Assembly (NCBI GenBank): GCA_023264755.1
Contig: JAHFVB010000169.1
Span: forward strand, 1 to 7,788
DNA length: 7,788 nt
Direction: 5' to 3'
DNA from: Mycobacterium sp.
GTDB taxonomy: Bacteria > Actinomycetota > Actinomycetes > Mycobacteriales > Mycobacteriaceae
Below the pieces are notes generated by a model. The model saw only the letters and a list, made by a program, of their open reading frames with translations, was not told the DNA's origin and did no database searches. The position numbers were made by a program, and so were the translations under genes. This document shows, piece after piece, positions 1 to 5,956 of this stretch; position 1 is the stretch's first letter; each line of letters starts with the position of its first letter.

Positions 1-557
1 TTCATCAGGGTGGGCGAGTTCGGCAGGAAGTCGAGGTTGCGTAGCAGCGTCGAGAAGCGCTCTGCCCACTGTGCCGCCGAGCCGGGCTGATAGTCGTCCT
101 CGGCGGCCGCGACGCAGCGCGCCGCGCGGTCCATCAGCTGCCCGGTCGACTCGGTCGGCCGGCCCTGCTCGTCGCGCAGCAGGTAGCGTTCCCGCAGCAC
201 CGTCACCGCAGCCAGGCTTAGTTTCAGCTCGTCCGGTACCCCGAGCAATGCCTTCGCCGTGCGTATTTCGGCGTGGCTCTGCCGGTAGATGATGTAGGCC
301 CGGGCCACGTCGTCGAGCCCGGCTTCGCCCAGCCGCCCCGCCACGAGATCCCGAATCTCCTCGACGGAGGCCAGGCTCGGGCCCAATGCGTCGGCGACCG
401 TCCTGGCCACCGTGCCGGGCATGTCCGGGTCGTCATGGGCGACCTCTCGGGCGGCTCGCTCGACCGCGGCTTCGATCCGTTTGACGTCGAAGGGCACCAG
501 CGTCCCATCCCGACGCCGGACCTGTGCCGGCCACCGGGCCATCGCCGCCGACTTCAT
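1..557 (-). CDS. nrdZ: Class II (B12-dependent) ribonucleotide reductase, N-terminal part
   Basis: Partial gene, cut by the left window edge; 185 N-terminal residues are visible. The reading frame is open to the edge. Residues about 11-95 look like an ATP-cone allosteric domain (RDGTLVPFDVKRIEAAVERA near the start). The visible part ends in the FLPNSPTLM motif that opens the catalytic barrel of ribonucleotide reductase large subunits. The family reduces ribonucleotides to deoxyribonucleotides in the cytoplasm; class II enzymes use adenosylcobalamin and need no oxygen. The class II/NrdZ call rests on resemblance to mycobacterial NrdZ and on the DUF1918 gene just upstream, as in Rv0569-Rv0570; the cobalamin-specific region is outside the window. 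Start: ATG at 557, the first in-frame start after the upstream stop; ATG at 542 is possible. Neither has a strong ribosome binding site, so translational coupling to the upstream gene is plausible. Confidence 0.88.
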   Translation of the reverse strand, partial: MKSAAMARWPAQVRRRDGTLVPFDVKRIEAAVERAAREVAHDDPDMPGTVARTVADALGPSLASVEEIRDLVAGRLGEAGLDDVARAYIIYRQSHAEIRTAKALLGVPDELKLSLAAVTVLRERYLLRDEQGRPTESTGQLMDRAARCVAAAEDDYQPGSAAQWAERFSTLLRNLDFLPNSPTLM

Positions 558-613
558 CGTCGGAGCTCGAAAGCTCTACTCGCCCGGGCCGTGGTGGATC
601 GCCGACTTCATCG
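546..613. repeat. 14-bp direct repeat spanning the DUF1918 end and nrdZ start
   Basis: The plus-strand string CGCCGACTTCATCG occurs at 546-559 and again at 600-613, exactly 54 bp apart. On the coding strand each copy reads ATGAAGTCGGCG, so both the DUF1918 C-terminus and the nrdZ N-terminus contain Met-Lys-Ser-Ala. A small local duplication may have created the upstream nrdZ start, or the match may be chance. Confidence 0.6.
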
Positions 614-842
614 CCCCGAACCGATGTAGCGCTCGCTCGTCGGCGGCCGCCTGTTCCGCTGCCGTCACGACGACGGCATCCGAGCCAGGAAAGATCGTCG
701 ACACATGATCGGTCTCCAGCCACCGCACCACATATGGCGGGGAACCATCGGCCGAGTGCACCTCGGTGATCAGCCCCCGCTGGTCCGGTTCGTCGATCGT
801 CGCGCCCTTGACCACCAACCAGTCACCAGCCTTCGCCTTCAT
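576..842 (-). CDS. DUF1918 small protein, Rv0569-like
   Basis: Encodes 88 residues, the same length as I recall for Rv0569. The N-terminal half, beginning MKAKAGDWLVVKG and continuing through RGLITEV and SPPYVVRW, is the DUF1918 small beta-barrel (SH3-like) pattern; the C-terminal third (AAEQAAADERALHRFGA) is likely helical. There is no signal peptide, so it should be cytoplasmic. The molecular function of DUF1918 is unknown; in M. tuberculosis Rv0569 and nrdZ belong to the hypoxia-induced DosR regulon. Start ATG at 842 is chosen because of a GAAAGGGG ribosome binding site 6 nt upstream; the frame stays open to a TTG at 926, but the extra 28 residues are not family-like. Only 18 bp separate its TAG stop from nrdZ, in the same frame, so the two are almost certainly co-transcribed. 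Confidence 0.9.
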   Translation of the reverse strand: MKAKAGDWLVVKGATIDEPDQRGLITEVHSADGSPPYVVRWLETDHVSTIFPGSDAVVVTAAEQAAADERALHRFGAMKSAIHHGPGE

Positions 843-919
843 GAACAACCCCTTTCCCTCACCTCCAATCGCACGCATCCGGCGCGTCGGCGGGTAGGGC
901 AGCAGGCCACCAAGCGCCA

Positions 920-936
920 TGGCCAAAGGTCCCTTA
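920..936 (-). promoter_or_regulatory. Possible DosR (DevR) binding site upstream of DUF1918-nrdZ
   Basis: On the minus strand this reads TAAGGGACCTTTGGCCA. Against the published DosR core GGGACTWWAGTCCC, the aligned 14 bases match at 10, including a complete GGGAC half site and GGCC in the second half. It lies about 80 bp before the DUF1918 start, leaving room for a promoter (TACCCG at 896-891 is a weak -10 candidate) and leader. The known DosR control of Rv0569-nrdZ in M. tuberculosis supports it. The call is inference; the second half site is degenerate. Confidence 0.5.
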
Positions 937-948
937 CCCCTTTTGGCC
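921..948. repeat. Imperfect inverted repeat between Rieske gene and DUF1918
   Basis: GGCCAAA at 921-927 pairs with TTTGGCC at 942-948; the stem extends by a G-T and a G-C pair to 9 bp around a 10-nt loop. It starts 21 bp after the Rieske stop and overlaps the DosR-like site. It could be a factor-assisted terminator for the Rieske transcript, since no T-run follows on the minus strand, or an extended protein-binding palindrome. Confidence 0.45.
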
Positions 949-968
949 GTACGCTTCTCGGCTGGGGG

Positions 969-2141
969 CTACGGCAGCGCCACGCCGAGTTCTTGGGCGA
1001 ACACCTCGATCATGTGTTGTACGCCAATCTCGTTGCGGCCGATGATCATGTGATCGTGCTGACCGTGACGGACGCCTTCGCCACATTGCGGCAGCATGGC
1101 GAAGTCCTCGTCGACGACCGCCGCGTGCACGCTGGAGAACACCTGGTCGTATAGGGCGCGCTGCTCGTCATTGGTTGCCGGAATCCGCCCCATCCAACTG
1201 TGCCGCACCGAGCAACGGGTGGGCTCTCCGGCCGGCAGGATGTCGATGACCTCGACGCCGACCGGGCTGTTGGCCAAGATCAGGTTGGGATAGATCCAGT
1301 AGATGACGCCCATGTTCTGACTCGGATCCCACGAGCCGGTGGGATCGTCGGCCAGGTTGGTGACCCACGTGAAGGGAAACCCAATGCGGTGGTGCTTGCC
1401 GAACTCGTCGTAGACCCCGGTGTTGGGCAAGGTGTTCTGTCCAATCACGCTCTGCCCGTGCACGAATGGAAAGTGATAGCCCTCGGCAAACGCCTCGAGC
1501 GCTCCCTTCCAGGAGACCTGGGACTGGAATTCCTTGTCCGTGTGGTATCCGTAGGACGCATAGTTCCACGCTTCGAGTTCTGGTCCCATCGCCCCCAGGT
1601 GTGCCTCGACGTCGATGGTCGCGTCGGCGGTCAGCACGGCCCAGATGAATCCGTGGCGCTCCTCGTTGGGGAGTTCGACCAGGCCGTAGTCGGCCTTGTT
1701 CATGGAATCGAATCCAGCCTTGCCCGGTACCTGGAACAGCTCACCGGTATTGCGATAGGTCCACGCGTGGTACGGGCACACGAACCGCGAGGCGTTGCCC
1801 GATCCGCAGGCCGGAATGGCACCGCGGTGGCGGCAGTAGTTCAACAAGACGTGACTCTTGCCGTGCCGGTCACGCGTAACCAATAGCGAGTCCCCGAGCA
1901 CCGAGCGCACGACGTAGTCGTTGGCGTTGGGTAGCTGCGCGGACGGAACGATGGCCAACGGCACCCGGCGCAGGAGCTGGGATTGCTCGAACTCGGTGAT
2001 CTTCGGATCGCGGTAGTAGTGCAGCGGCACCCGCAATTCCCGGAGGGCCAGGTCGGTGGTCTTGTCCATCGCGTGACGCAGCGCGCGCCGCGTCAATTCC
2101 TCATCGTGGCCGTTGACCGGACCATCGACGACAGCCGTCAT
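969..2141 (-). CDS. Rieske non-heme iron oxygenase, alpha subunit
   Basis: Encodes 390 residues, normal for a ring-hydroxylating oxygenase alpha subunit. The Rieske [2Fe-2S] domain (about 55-170) has Cys103-x-His105 and Cys122-x2-His125. The catalytic domain carries the mononuclear iron motif at 220-228 (EGYHFPFVH: His223, His228) with Asp346 as the likely third ligand. The position that normally bears the bridging Asp (as in DAYH of naphthalene dioxygenase) is Glu220, as in carnitine oxygenase CntA. The family uses O2 plus electrons from a reductase (and often a ferredoxin) to hydroxylate aromatics, steroids or amines; no partner gene is present here, so electrons must come from elsewhere. 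Start ATG at 2141 has GAGGAG 6 nt upstream; a 51-codon extension to 2294 is open but would run through the promoter and into the divergent regulator gene. Likely controlled by the adjacent TetR protein. The substrate is unknown. Confidence 0.93.
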   Translation of the reverse strand: MTAVVDGPVNGHDEELTRRALRHAMDKTTDLALRELRVPLHYYRDPKITEFEQSQLLRRVPLAIVPSAQLPNANDYVVRSVLGDSLLVTRDRHGKSHVLLNYCRHRGAIPACGSGNASRFVCPYHAWTYRNTGELFQVPGKAGFDSMNKADYGLVELPNEERHGFIWAVLTADATIDVEAHLGAMGPELEAWNYASYGYHTDKEFQSQVSWKGALEAFAEGYHFPFVHGQSVIGQNTLPNTGVYDEFGKHHRIGFPFTWVTNLADDPTGSWDPSQNMGVIYWIYPNLILANSPVGVEVIDILPAGEPTRCSVRHSWMGRIPATNDEQRALYDQVFSSVHAAVVDEDFAMLPQCGEGVRHGQHDHMIIGRNEIGVQHMIEVFAQELGVALP

Positions 2142-2172
2142 GGAGCTCTCCTCGTGTTGCGCGGTATGACGA

Positions 2173-2202
2173 GACCATACAGTGAACATCATATGTATGG
2201 TC
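2173..2202. promoter_or_regulatory. Candidate TetR operator, 30-bp inverted repeat
   Basis: GACCATACA at 2173-2181 is the perfect reverse complement of TGTATGGTC at 2194-2202, with a 12-nt AT-rich spacer. It sits near the middle of the 93-bp divergent region, 31 bp from the Rieske start and 32-35 bp from the regulator start, and overlaps the predicted Rieske promoter. This is the expected place for an operator that represses both genes. Binding is inferred. Confidence 0.75.
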
Positions 2203-2204
2203 AA
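2174..2204 (-). promoter_or_regulatory. Predicted promoter of the Rieske gene
   Basis: On the minus strand, TTGACC at 2204-2199 is a good -35 box. Candidate -10 boxes are TGTATG at 2181-2176 (17-nt spacer) or TATGGT at 2179-2174 (19-nt spacer). Transcription would start near 2167, giving a leader of about 25 nt that carries the GAGGAG ribosome binding site. Both hexamers lie within the operator arms. Confidence 0.5.
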
Positions 2205-2234
2205 GTATCGGTTGGGTCGGGATGACACGATGCG

Positions 2235-2858
2235 GTGATGCGTAGACACGGCTGGGCGGGCAACATCCCCGTCGACGACGACGAGGCCGTGCACCGCATC
2301 GTGGCAGCCGCCCGGTCCTCGATCGACGCCCGCGGCACGGTGAGCATTTCCGAGGTCGCGACCGAGCTGGGGATCACTCGCCAGACGGTGTACCGCTACT
2401 TCCCCACCCTGGACGCGCTGCTGACGAGTACCGCGATATCGGCCGTCGACGGCTTCCTCGATCGGCTCGCCGAAGAGCTGGCCTCCATCACCGACCCCAC
2501 CTCCGCAGTCATCGAGGGCATCGCCTACACCCTTGAGCAGTTACACGACGACCGCTACCTCGGGTTGGTCGTACGACCCGGTAAGGCAAGCGCTTTCGCC
2601 GCCGGAGTCACCTCGGACGTAGCGCTGTCCTTCGGGCGCGCGATCCTGCAGCGCTTCAACGTCGATTGGACCGAGGCGGGCTTCAGTGGCCAGCGCCTCG
2701 ACGAACTCGTCGAGTTCATGCTGCGTACCCTGCAGTCGTTCATCCTCGACCCCGGAGGTCCCGCTCGTCACGGAGCCGACCTTCGCGCGTTCCTCCAGCG
2801 TTGGATCGCGCCGGCCATCGCACGAAATTGCCCCGAGCCCCACTCGCGGCCGTCGTAG
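2235..2858 (+). CDS. TetR/AcrR-family transcriptional regulator
   Basis: Encodes 207 residues (206 from the adjacent ATG at 2238; the two starts are consecutive codons, GTG ATG). Residues 38-60 form the typical TetR helix-turn-helix, SISEVATELGITRQTVYRYF, followed by a helical ligand-binding domain with no recognisable ligand signature. No good ribosome binding site precedes the start, so a leaderless or near-leaderless mRNA is possible, as is common in mycobacteria. It is divergent from the Rieske oxygenase gene and shares a palindrome with it, so it most likely represses that gene and itself until an inducer (substrate or metabolite) binds. A role at other promoters in the cluster cannot be judged, because the same palindrome was not found elsewhere in the window. 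Confidence 0.9.
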   Translation: MMRRHGWAGNIPVDDDEAVHRIVAAARSSIDARGTVSISEVATELGITRQTVYRYFPTLDALLTSTAISAVDGFLDRLAEELASITDPTSAVIEGIAYTLEQLHDDRYLGLVVRPGKASAFAAGVTSDVALSFGRAILQRFNVDWTEAGFSGQRLDELVEFMLRTLQSFILDPGGPARHGADLRAFLQRWIAPAIARNCPEPHSRPS

Positions 2859-2934
2859 CGGTGCACATCGCCGGAAACCCCATCCGAAAAAGTGAGGGAG
2901 CCGTGGTCGCTCAGCCCTCCTAGCAGTTGAACGA

Positions 2935-2949
2935 GGCCCGCCACGGGCC
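2935..2949 (+). other. GC-rich hairpin in the leader of the DUF4189 gene
   Basis: GGCCCG at 2935-2940 and CGGGCC at 2944-2949 form a perfect 6-bp stem with a 3-nt loop, 77 bp after the tetR stop and 10 bp before the GAAGGAG ribosome binding site of the next gene. No T-run follows. It may end tetR transcription or be a leader structure. The rest of the 114-bp gap shows no clear promoter; TTGAAC at 2927-2932 lacks a matching -10. Confidence 0.35.
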
Positions 2950-2972
2950 GCGACAACTCGAAGGAGCACACC

Positions 2973-3518
2973 ATGAGCACCGCCAACACGACGTCCTCAA
3001 CCCGTCGGATCACGGCAGCTGCCGTAATGGTCGCCGCTGCCGGGGCCCTCGCCCTTGGTGGCGTCGGCGCCGCGGCCACCGCCAACGCCAAACCGATCGT
3101 CACCGACCCCGCACCCGGTGTGCCGAGCGTTCCACTTGCCCCCAGCGGCGGCGAGTCCTACGCCGCCATCGCGTTCTCGCCCGTCACCGGAACCTGGGCG
3201 AGCTTCACCAACGCCTCGTCATTCCTCGACGCTTCCGTCGGTGCAGTGGATGCCTGCCACCAGGCCGGGGGCGGCGGCCTCTGCATGCTTACCGGCTCGA
3301 CCCAAGTCGTGGGCGGAGGCGCCAGCTGCGTCGCGCTCGCAGTCGACCCGGTGCACTGGGCGCTCTGGCATAGCGGAGTGGGGCCGACGCAGCTCAGCTC
3401 CATGACCGCCGCCCTGGACGGAAGGGACCGGCGCATCGCGACGACGACCTGCACGACCGTCGGCGGCTCACCGAACCTGTCCTTCACCGGCCAGGTGAAT
3501 CAGCTGGCCGACTCATAG
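2973..3518 (+). CDS. Secreted DUF4189-domain protein
   Basis: Encodes 181 residues. The N-terminus is a signal peptide: two arginines at 11-12, a hydrophobic Ala/Val/Leu core at about 13-36, and an Ala-Asn-Ala cleavage site after residue 39. The mature part starts with a Pro-rich linker and then YAAIAFSPVTGTWA (63-76), the opening motif of DUF4189. Four cysteines (95, 104, 119, 160) could form two disulfides, and SCVALAVD (118-125) matches the family's CVALA strand. It should be exported to the cell envelope or medium; the function of the domain is unknown. The twin arginine is not in a good Tat context. The start has GAAGGAG 6 nt upstream. It follows tetR on the same strand by 114 bp and converges on the carotenoid oxygenase gene. 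Nothing links it to the catabolic genes beyond position. Confidence 0.85.
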   Translation: MSTANTTSSTRRITAAAVMVAAAGALALGGVGAAATANAKPIVTDPAPGVPSVPLAPSGGESYAAIAFSPVTGTWASFTNASSFLDASVGAVDACHQAGGGGLCMLTGSTQVVGGGASCVALAVDPVHWALWHSGVGPTQLSSMTAALDGRDRRIATTTCTTVGGSPNLSFTGQVNQLADS

Positions 3519-3522
3519 CGGT

Positions 3523-3546
3523 CACCGTGCCAGGCCCAGTGCGGTG
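3523..3546. terminator. Possible bidirectional terminator hairpin between convergent genes
   Basis: CACCGTGC at 3523-3530 pairs with GTGCGGTG at 3539-3546 (8-bp stem, two G-T wobbles, 8-nt loop) in the 47-bp gap between the two convergent stop codons. There is no T-run on either side, so it is not a classic intrinsic terminator. Position is the main support. Confidence 0.35.
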
Positions 3547-3565
3547 GCTCGAAAAGGGATGGCCA

Positions 3566-5008
3566 TCAGGACGTCTGGGCCGAGAGGGCCGCCTCGATCG
3601 CAGCGCCGTCAACCCAATTACCGTGGAATCCCATTGGCACACGCTGATTGAGCTTTACCCGAGCGATCGGATCGGCGTCGAAGTGCAATGCGTCATGAAT
3701 CAGCAGTTCCGACAATCGGGTAGCCGGGTCCCACCACAGCGACATCAACCAGCCGTCGTCCTCACTGCTGGCCGATTCACGTGGGACGAAGGTCGGCTCC
3801 GATGGTGAGACGAGTCCGTCGGCAACGATTGTCGACGTGTGGTTGCCCCGGAAATCGTGTTTGGCAAGACCGTCGGTGAGCCACTCGTCACGGCCGCGGG
3901 TCGTGGCGTAGTAGCCGAACCGGTGCTCGCGCAGCGCGTAATCGTCGTTGATCCGCGGGAACTCGCCCAACACGTCGGAGAGTTGGTGATCACTCATCCG
4001 TCCGGTAGCCATGTCCAGCTCCCACCGCCACGGCCTGGCCACCATGGTGTCGAACCACTTGTTGAAGTTCTGATCGGGCTGCGCGGTTGCGATCTCGTCC
4101 TTGAGCCATCCAAAGCGCTCGGTCCGGTGTGCATCGATGACGATGCGGTCACCGGCTTGGTGGGCGTTGTAGAAGTGCGTCACGGAATAGGCCCCGCCAC
4201 CGTCGATCCAGCGAACCTCTCCGGTATGCCGGTGCAGCACCGCGATACGTGTTCCCCCGAACGTCTCGGGATCCCATATCACAGCCGGCTCACCAGCCAT
4301 CAGCGCCGCCGGCGACAGCTCCGTGGGAGCCACGACGAACACGGCATAGTCCTCGGTCACGACGAAGTCATGCAGGAAGCCGAACATGCCCAGCTCGAAT
4401 TTGTGGCTGTCAAGCAGCTTTCCGTGGGCGTTGGCGTGGTACCAAGTCAGTTCGGTGCCATTGACGCCGTAGAACAGCATGTCGCCGTTGCTGGGGTCGA
4501 TCTTCCAGTGCGCGGTCACTACACCGGACACCGCTCCGTGGTAGTCGTACTTGCCCCGGGTCTCCAACGTCGTCGGATGCAACTCGTGGGGAACGTCGAA
4601 TTCAGCGAAGACCAGCAGTCTATCGTCGAAGATCGTGACATTGGTGTTGGCCGGATTCTTCAGCGGTGGATCGAGTGAGAAGTCCGGTACGGTACCGCCG
4701 TTCATGATTGCGCCGTAGACCGGCTTGCCATTCTGCTCCTCGACCAGGTAACCCGCGGTACGTACCCACCGGTTGACCGTCTGGGCCTTACCGTCGCGCA
4801 GGAACACGCCATACACCATGCCGTCGCCTTCGAACCAGTGGTGGCGATTCGGGTGTAACGGACCGACATGCGGATTGGCGCTCGTCCGGTACAGCGCGCC
4901 ATTGAGTTCGCGCGGGAGCTCGCCGACGACCTCTAGGTCGAAGGCGTTGGACTCAAGATGCCAAGGTTCGTAAGGGCCGGTCAACGACCTGTTCTCGTAC
5001 TCCCACAT
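3566..5008 (-). CDS. Carotenoid cleavage / stilbene-type dioxygenase
   Basis: Encodes 480 residues, the usual size for the RPE65/carotenoid cleavage oxygenase family, a seven-bladed propeller with one Fe(II) held by four histidines. Likely ligands are His167 (TAHWKIDP), His213 (FLHDF), His278 (SVTHFYNAH) and His462 (GFHGNW). Second-shell glutamates appear conserved as Glu136, Glu349 (EFPRIND) and Glu404 (SEPTFVPR). The family uses O2 to split a C=C bond, giving two carbonyl products; substrates range from carotenoids and apocarotenoids to lignostilbenes and resveratrol. No signal peptide. ATG at 5008 is chosen for GAAGGAG 8 nt upstream; the open 37-codon extension is not family-like. It lies at the 3' end of a same-strand catabolic gene set, 221 bp after a GntR gene, which suggests an aromatic alkene or terpenoid degradation intermediate rather than carotenoid biosynthesis, but the substrate is unproven. 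Confidence 0.92.
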   Translation of the reverse strand: MWEYENRSLTGPYEPWHLESNAFDLEVVGELPRELNGALYRTSANPHVGPLHPNRHHWFEGDGMVYGVFLRDGKAQTVNRWVRTAGYLVEEQNGKPVYGAIMNGGTVPDFSLDPPLKNPANTNVTIFDDRLLVFAEFDVPHELHPTTLETRGKYDYHGAVSGVVTAHWKIDPSNGDMLFYGVNGTELTWYHANAHGKLLDSHKFELGMFGFLHDFVVTEDYAVFVVAPTELSPAALMAGEPAVIWDPETFGGTRIAVLHRHTGEVRWIDGGGAYSVTHFYNAHQAGDRIVIDAHRTERFGWLKDEIATAQPDQNFNKWFDTMVARPWRWELDMATGRMSDHQLSDVLGEFPRINDDYALREHRFGYYATTRGRDEWLTDGLAKHDFRGNHTSTIVADGLVSPSEPTFVPRESASSEDDGWLMSLWWDPATRLSELLIHDALHFDADPIARVKLNQRVPMGFHGNWVDGAAIEAALSAQTS

Positions 5009-5051
5009 CGGTGCTGCTCCTTCTATCTGTTTGTGGTGCCTGATGTCGCGT

Positions 5052-5069
5052 CCGGGCGGTGGTGCCCGG
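5052..5069. repeat. Perfect hairpin in the 221-bp gntR-carotenoid oxygenase gap
   Basis: CCGGGC at 5052-5057 and GCCCGG at 5064-5069 form a 6-bp perfect stem with a 6-nt loop, 43 bp upstream of the carotenoid oxygenase start. It may be a leader structure, or part of a site for the neighbouring GntR protein. The remainder of 5009-5229 shows no convincing promoter, small gene or RNA. Confidence 0.35.
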
Positions 5070-5229
5070 CTACCAACAAGCCTCCCCAGGCGCGCCGCGG
5101 CCGTCACCGGACAGAACACACAACATTGGCGTTACAGACTGGGCATAGTGCTGAACCCCCGCGGGCCATTGCCTCGAGCCGCCCCGCGAAACGCCTTCGA
5201 CCACGGCTTCGTCGTGATCGTCGCTGCCG

Positions 5230-5871
5230 TTAGCCGCTTCCGAGACTCAATCCGGCAACCACGTGAGTATCGTCACGATGGGCCGCCGTGGCCTTCTGGA
5301 ATAGCTCGAGATCGCGCGCTTCGAGCGCGTCGATGATTTTCTCGTGGTGGGTGACCGCGGCGAGTCGCCTTTCCTTGGAGGCGTAATGACTGGCGAAATA
5401 GGCGTCCCCCAACGTCCACACGCGCTCAGCCTCGGCGACGAAAGTCTTCAGCGGCGAGAGATCCCAGACCGTTCGATGGAAGTCGTGGTTCAAGTCGATG
5501 AAATCGAAGAATTCGGTGGCGTCGACTTCGGCCGACATACAGTCGTTGAGCTGTACCAAACGCTCGCGAACGGCGTGGTCGGGCCAATGAATCGAAGCAT
5601 GCAGCTCCGTCTCGAGGAAGGTGAGCAGACGATGCAGCTGATCGAGTTCGGCAACTGTGCGTTTGGCCACCACGAAACCCTGGTGGGGGCGATGGACAAG
5701 AAGTCCTTGATTGGCCAGGACCAAGAACGCCTCGCGTACCGGGACTCGCGAGACGCCCAACCGCTGCGCGAGCTCCTCCTGCCGCAACTGCTCGCCCGGC
5801 AACAGCTCGCCCCGCAGGATCAGTTTCCGCAGCTCGGCGATCGCCCTTGCCGCGCCCACACCACCTGCCAT
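5230..5871 (-). CDS. GntR-family regulator, FCD (FadR) subgroup
   Basis: Encodes 213 residues. The N-terminal winged helix-turn-helix (about 8-70) has LRQEELAQRLGVSRVPVREA, the hallmark recognition region of FadR-type GntR proteins. The C-terminal all-helical FCD domain (about 76-205) carries the usual metal/ligand pocket candidates: Asn128 and His132 (NHDFH), His176 (HEKIIDAL) and His198. Such regulators bind small carboxylates, often intermediates of the pathway they control, and usually repress. Start ATG at 5871 follows AGGAG by 12 nt, slightly long; an ATG 5 nt further upstream is out of frame. It lies 85 bp after the amidohydrolase gene and before the carotenoid oxygenase gene on the same strand, so it probably controls this catabolic set. 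Confidence 0.92.
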   Translation of the reverse strand: MAGGVGAARAIAELRKLILRGELLPGEQLRQEELAQRLGVSRVPVREAFLVLANQGLLVHRPHQGFVVAKRTVAELDQLHRLLTFLETELHASIHWPDHAVRERLVQLNDCMSAEVDATEFFDFIDLNHDFHRTVWDLSPLKTFVAEAERVWTLGDAYFASHYASKERRLAAVTHHEKIIDALEARDLELFQKATAAHRDDTHVVAGLSLGSG

Positions 5872-5904
5872 CCCATCCCCGTCTCCTGCCGCACCGTTTT
5901 CGTC

Positions 5905-5932
5905 ATCATATTCCGGGCGACGGCACCGGTGC
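5905..5932 (-). promoter_or_regulatory. Possible gntR promoter with GCACCGGTGC palindrome
   Basis: In the 85-bp gap upstream of gntR, the minus strand has TATGAT at 5910-5905, five of six matches to a -10 box, placing a start about 27 nt before the gene. The perfect 10-bp palindrome GCACCGGTGC at 5923-5932 lies just upstream of it, where an autoregulatory site could act. No good -35 box is seen. Weak evidence. Confidence 0.3.
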
Positions 5933-5956
5933 GCCGAAGCTGCCCAGGGACTCGAC

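Noticed and set aside
224..508. Minus-strand open frame of 94 codons over the nrdZ region
   Set aside because: Its composition is Ser/Arg/Pro-rich with no family resemblance, and the frame beside it encodes the recognisable ATP-cone and FLPNSPTLM sequence.
1200..1886. Plus-strand open frame of 228 codons
   Set aside because: Antisense to the Rieske oxygenase, with no recognisable domain.
2142..2294. 51-codon N-terminal extension of the Rieske gene
   Set aside because: It would read through the operator/promoter and overlap the divergent tetR start; the ATG at 2141 has a good ribosome binding site.
3839..4678. Plus-strand open frame of 279 codons
   Set aside because: It lies antisense to the well-supported carotenoid oxygenase gene and shows no domain; long antisense frames are common in GC-rich DNA.
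5009..5119. 37-codon N-terminal extension of the carotenoid oxygenase
   Set aside because: It contains no family sequence and would bury the GAAGGAG ribosome binding site used by the ATG at 5008.
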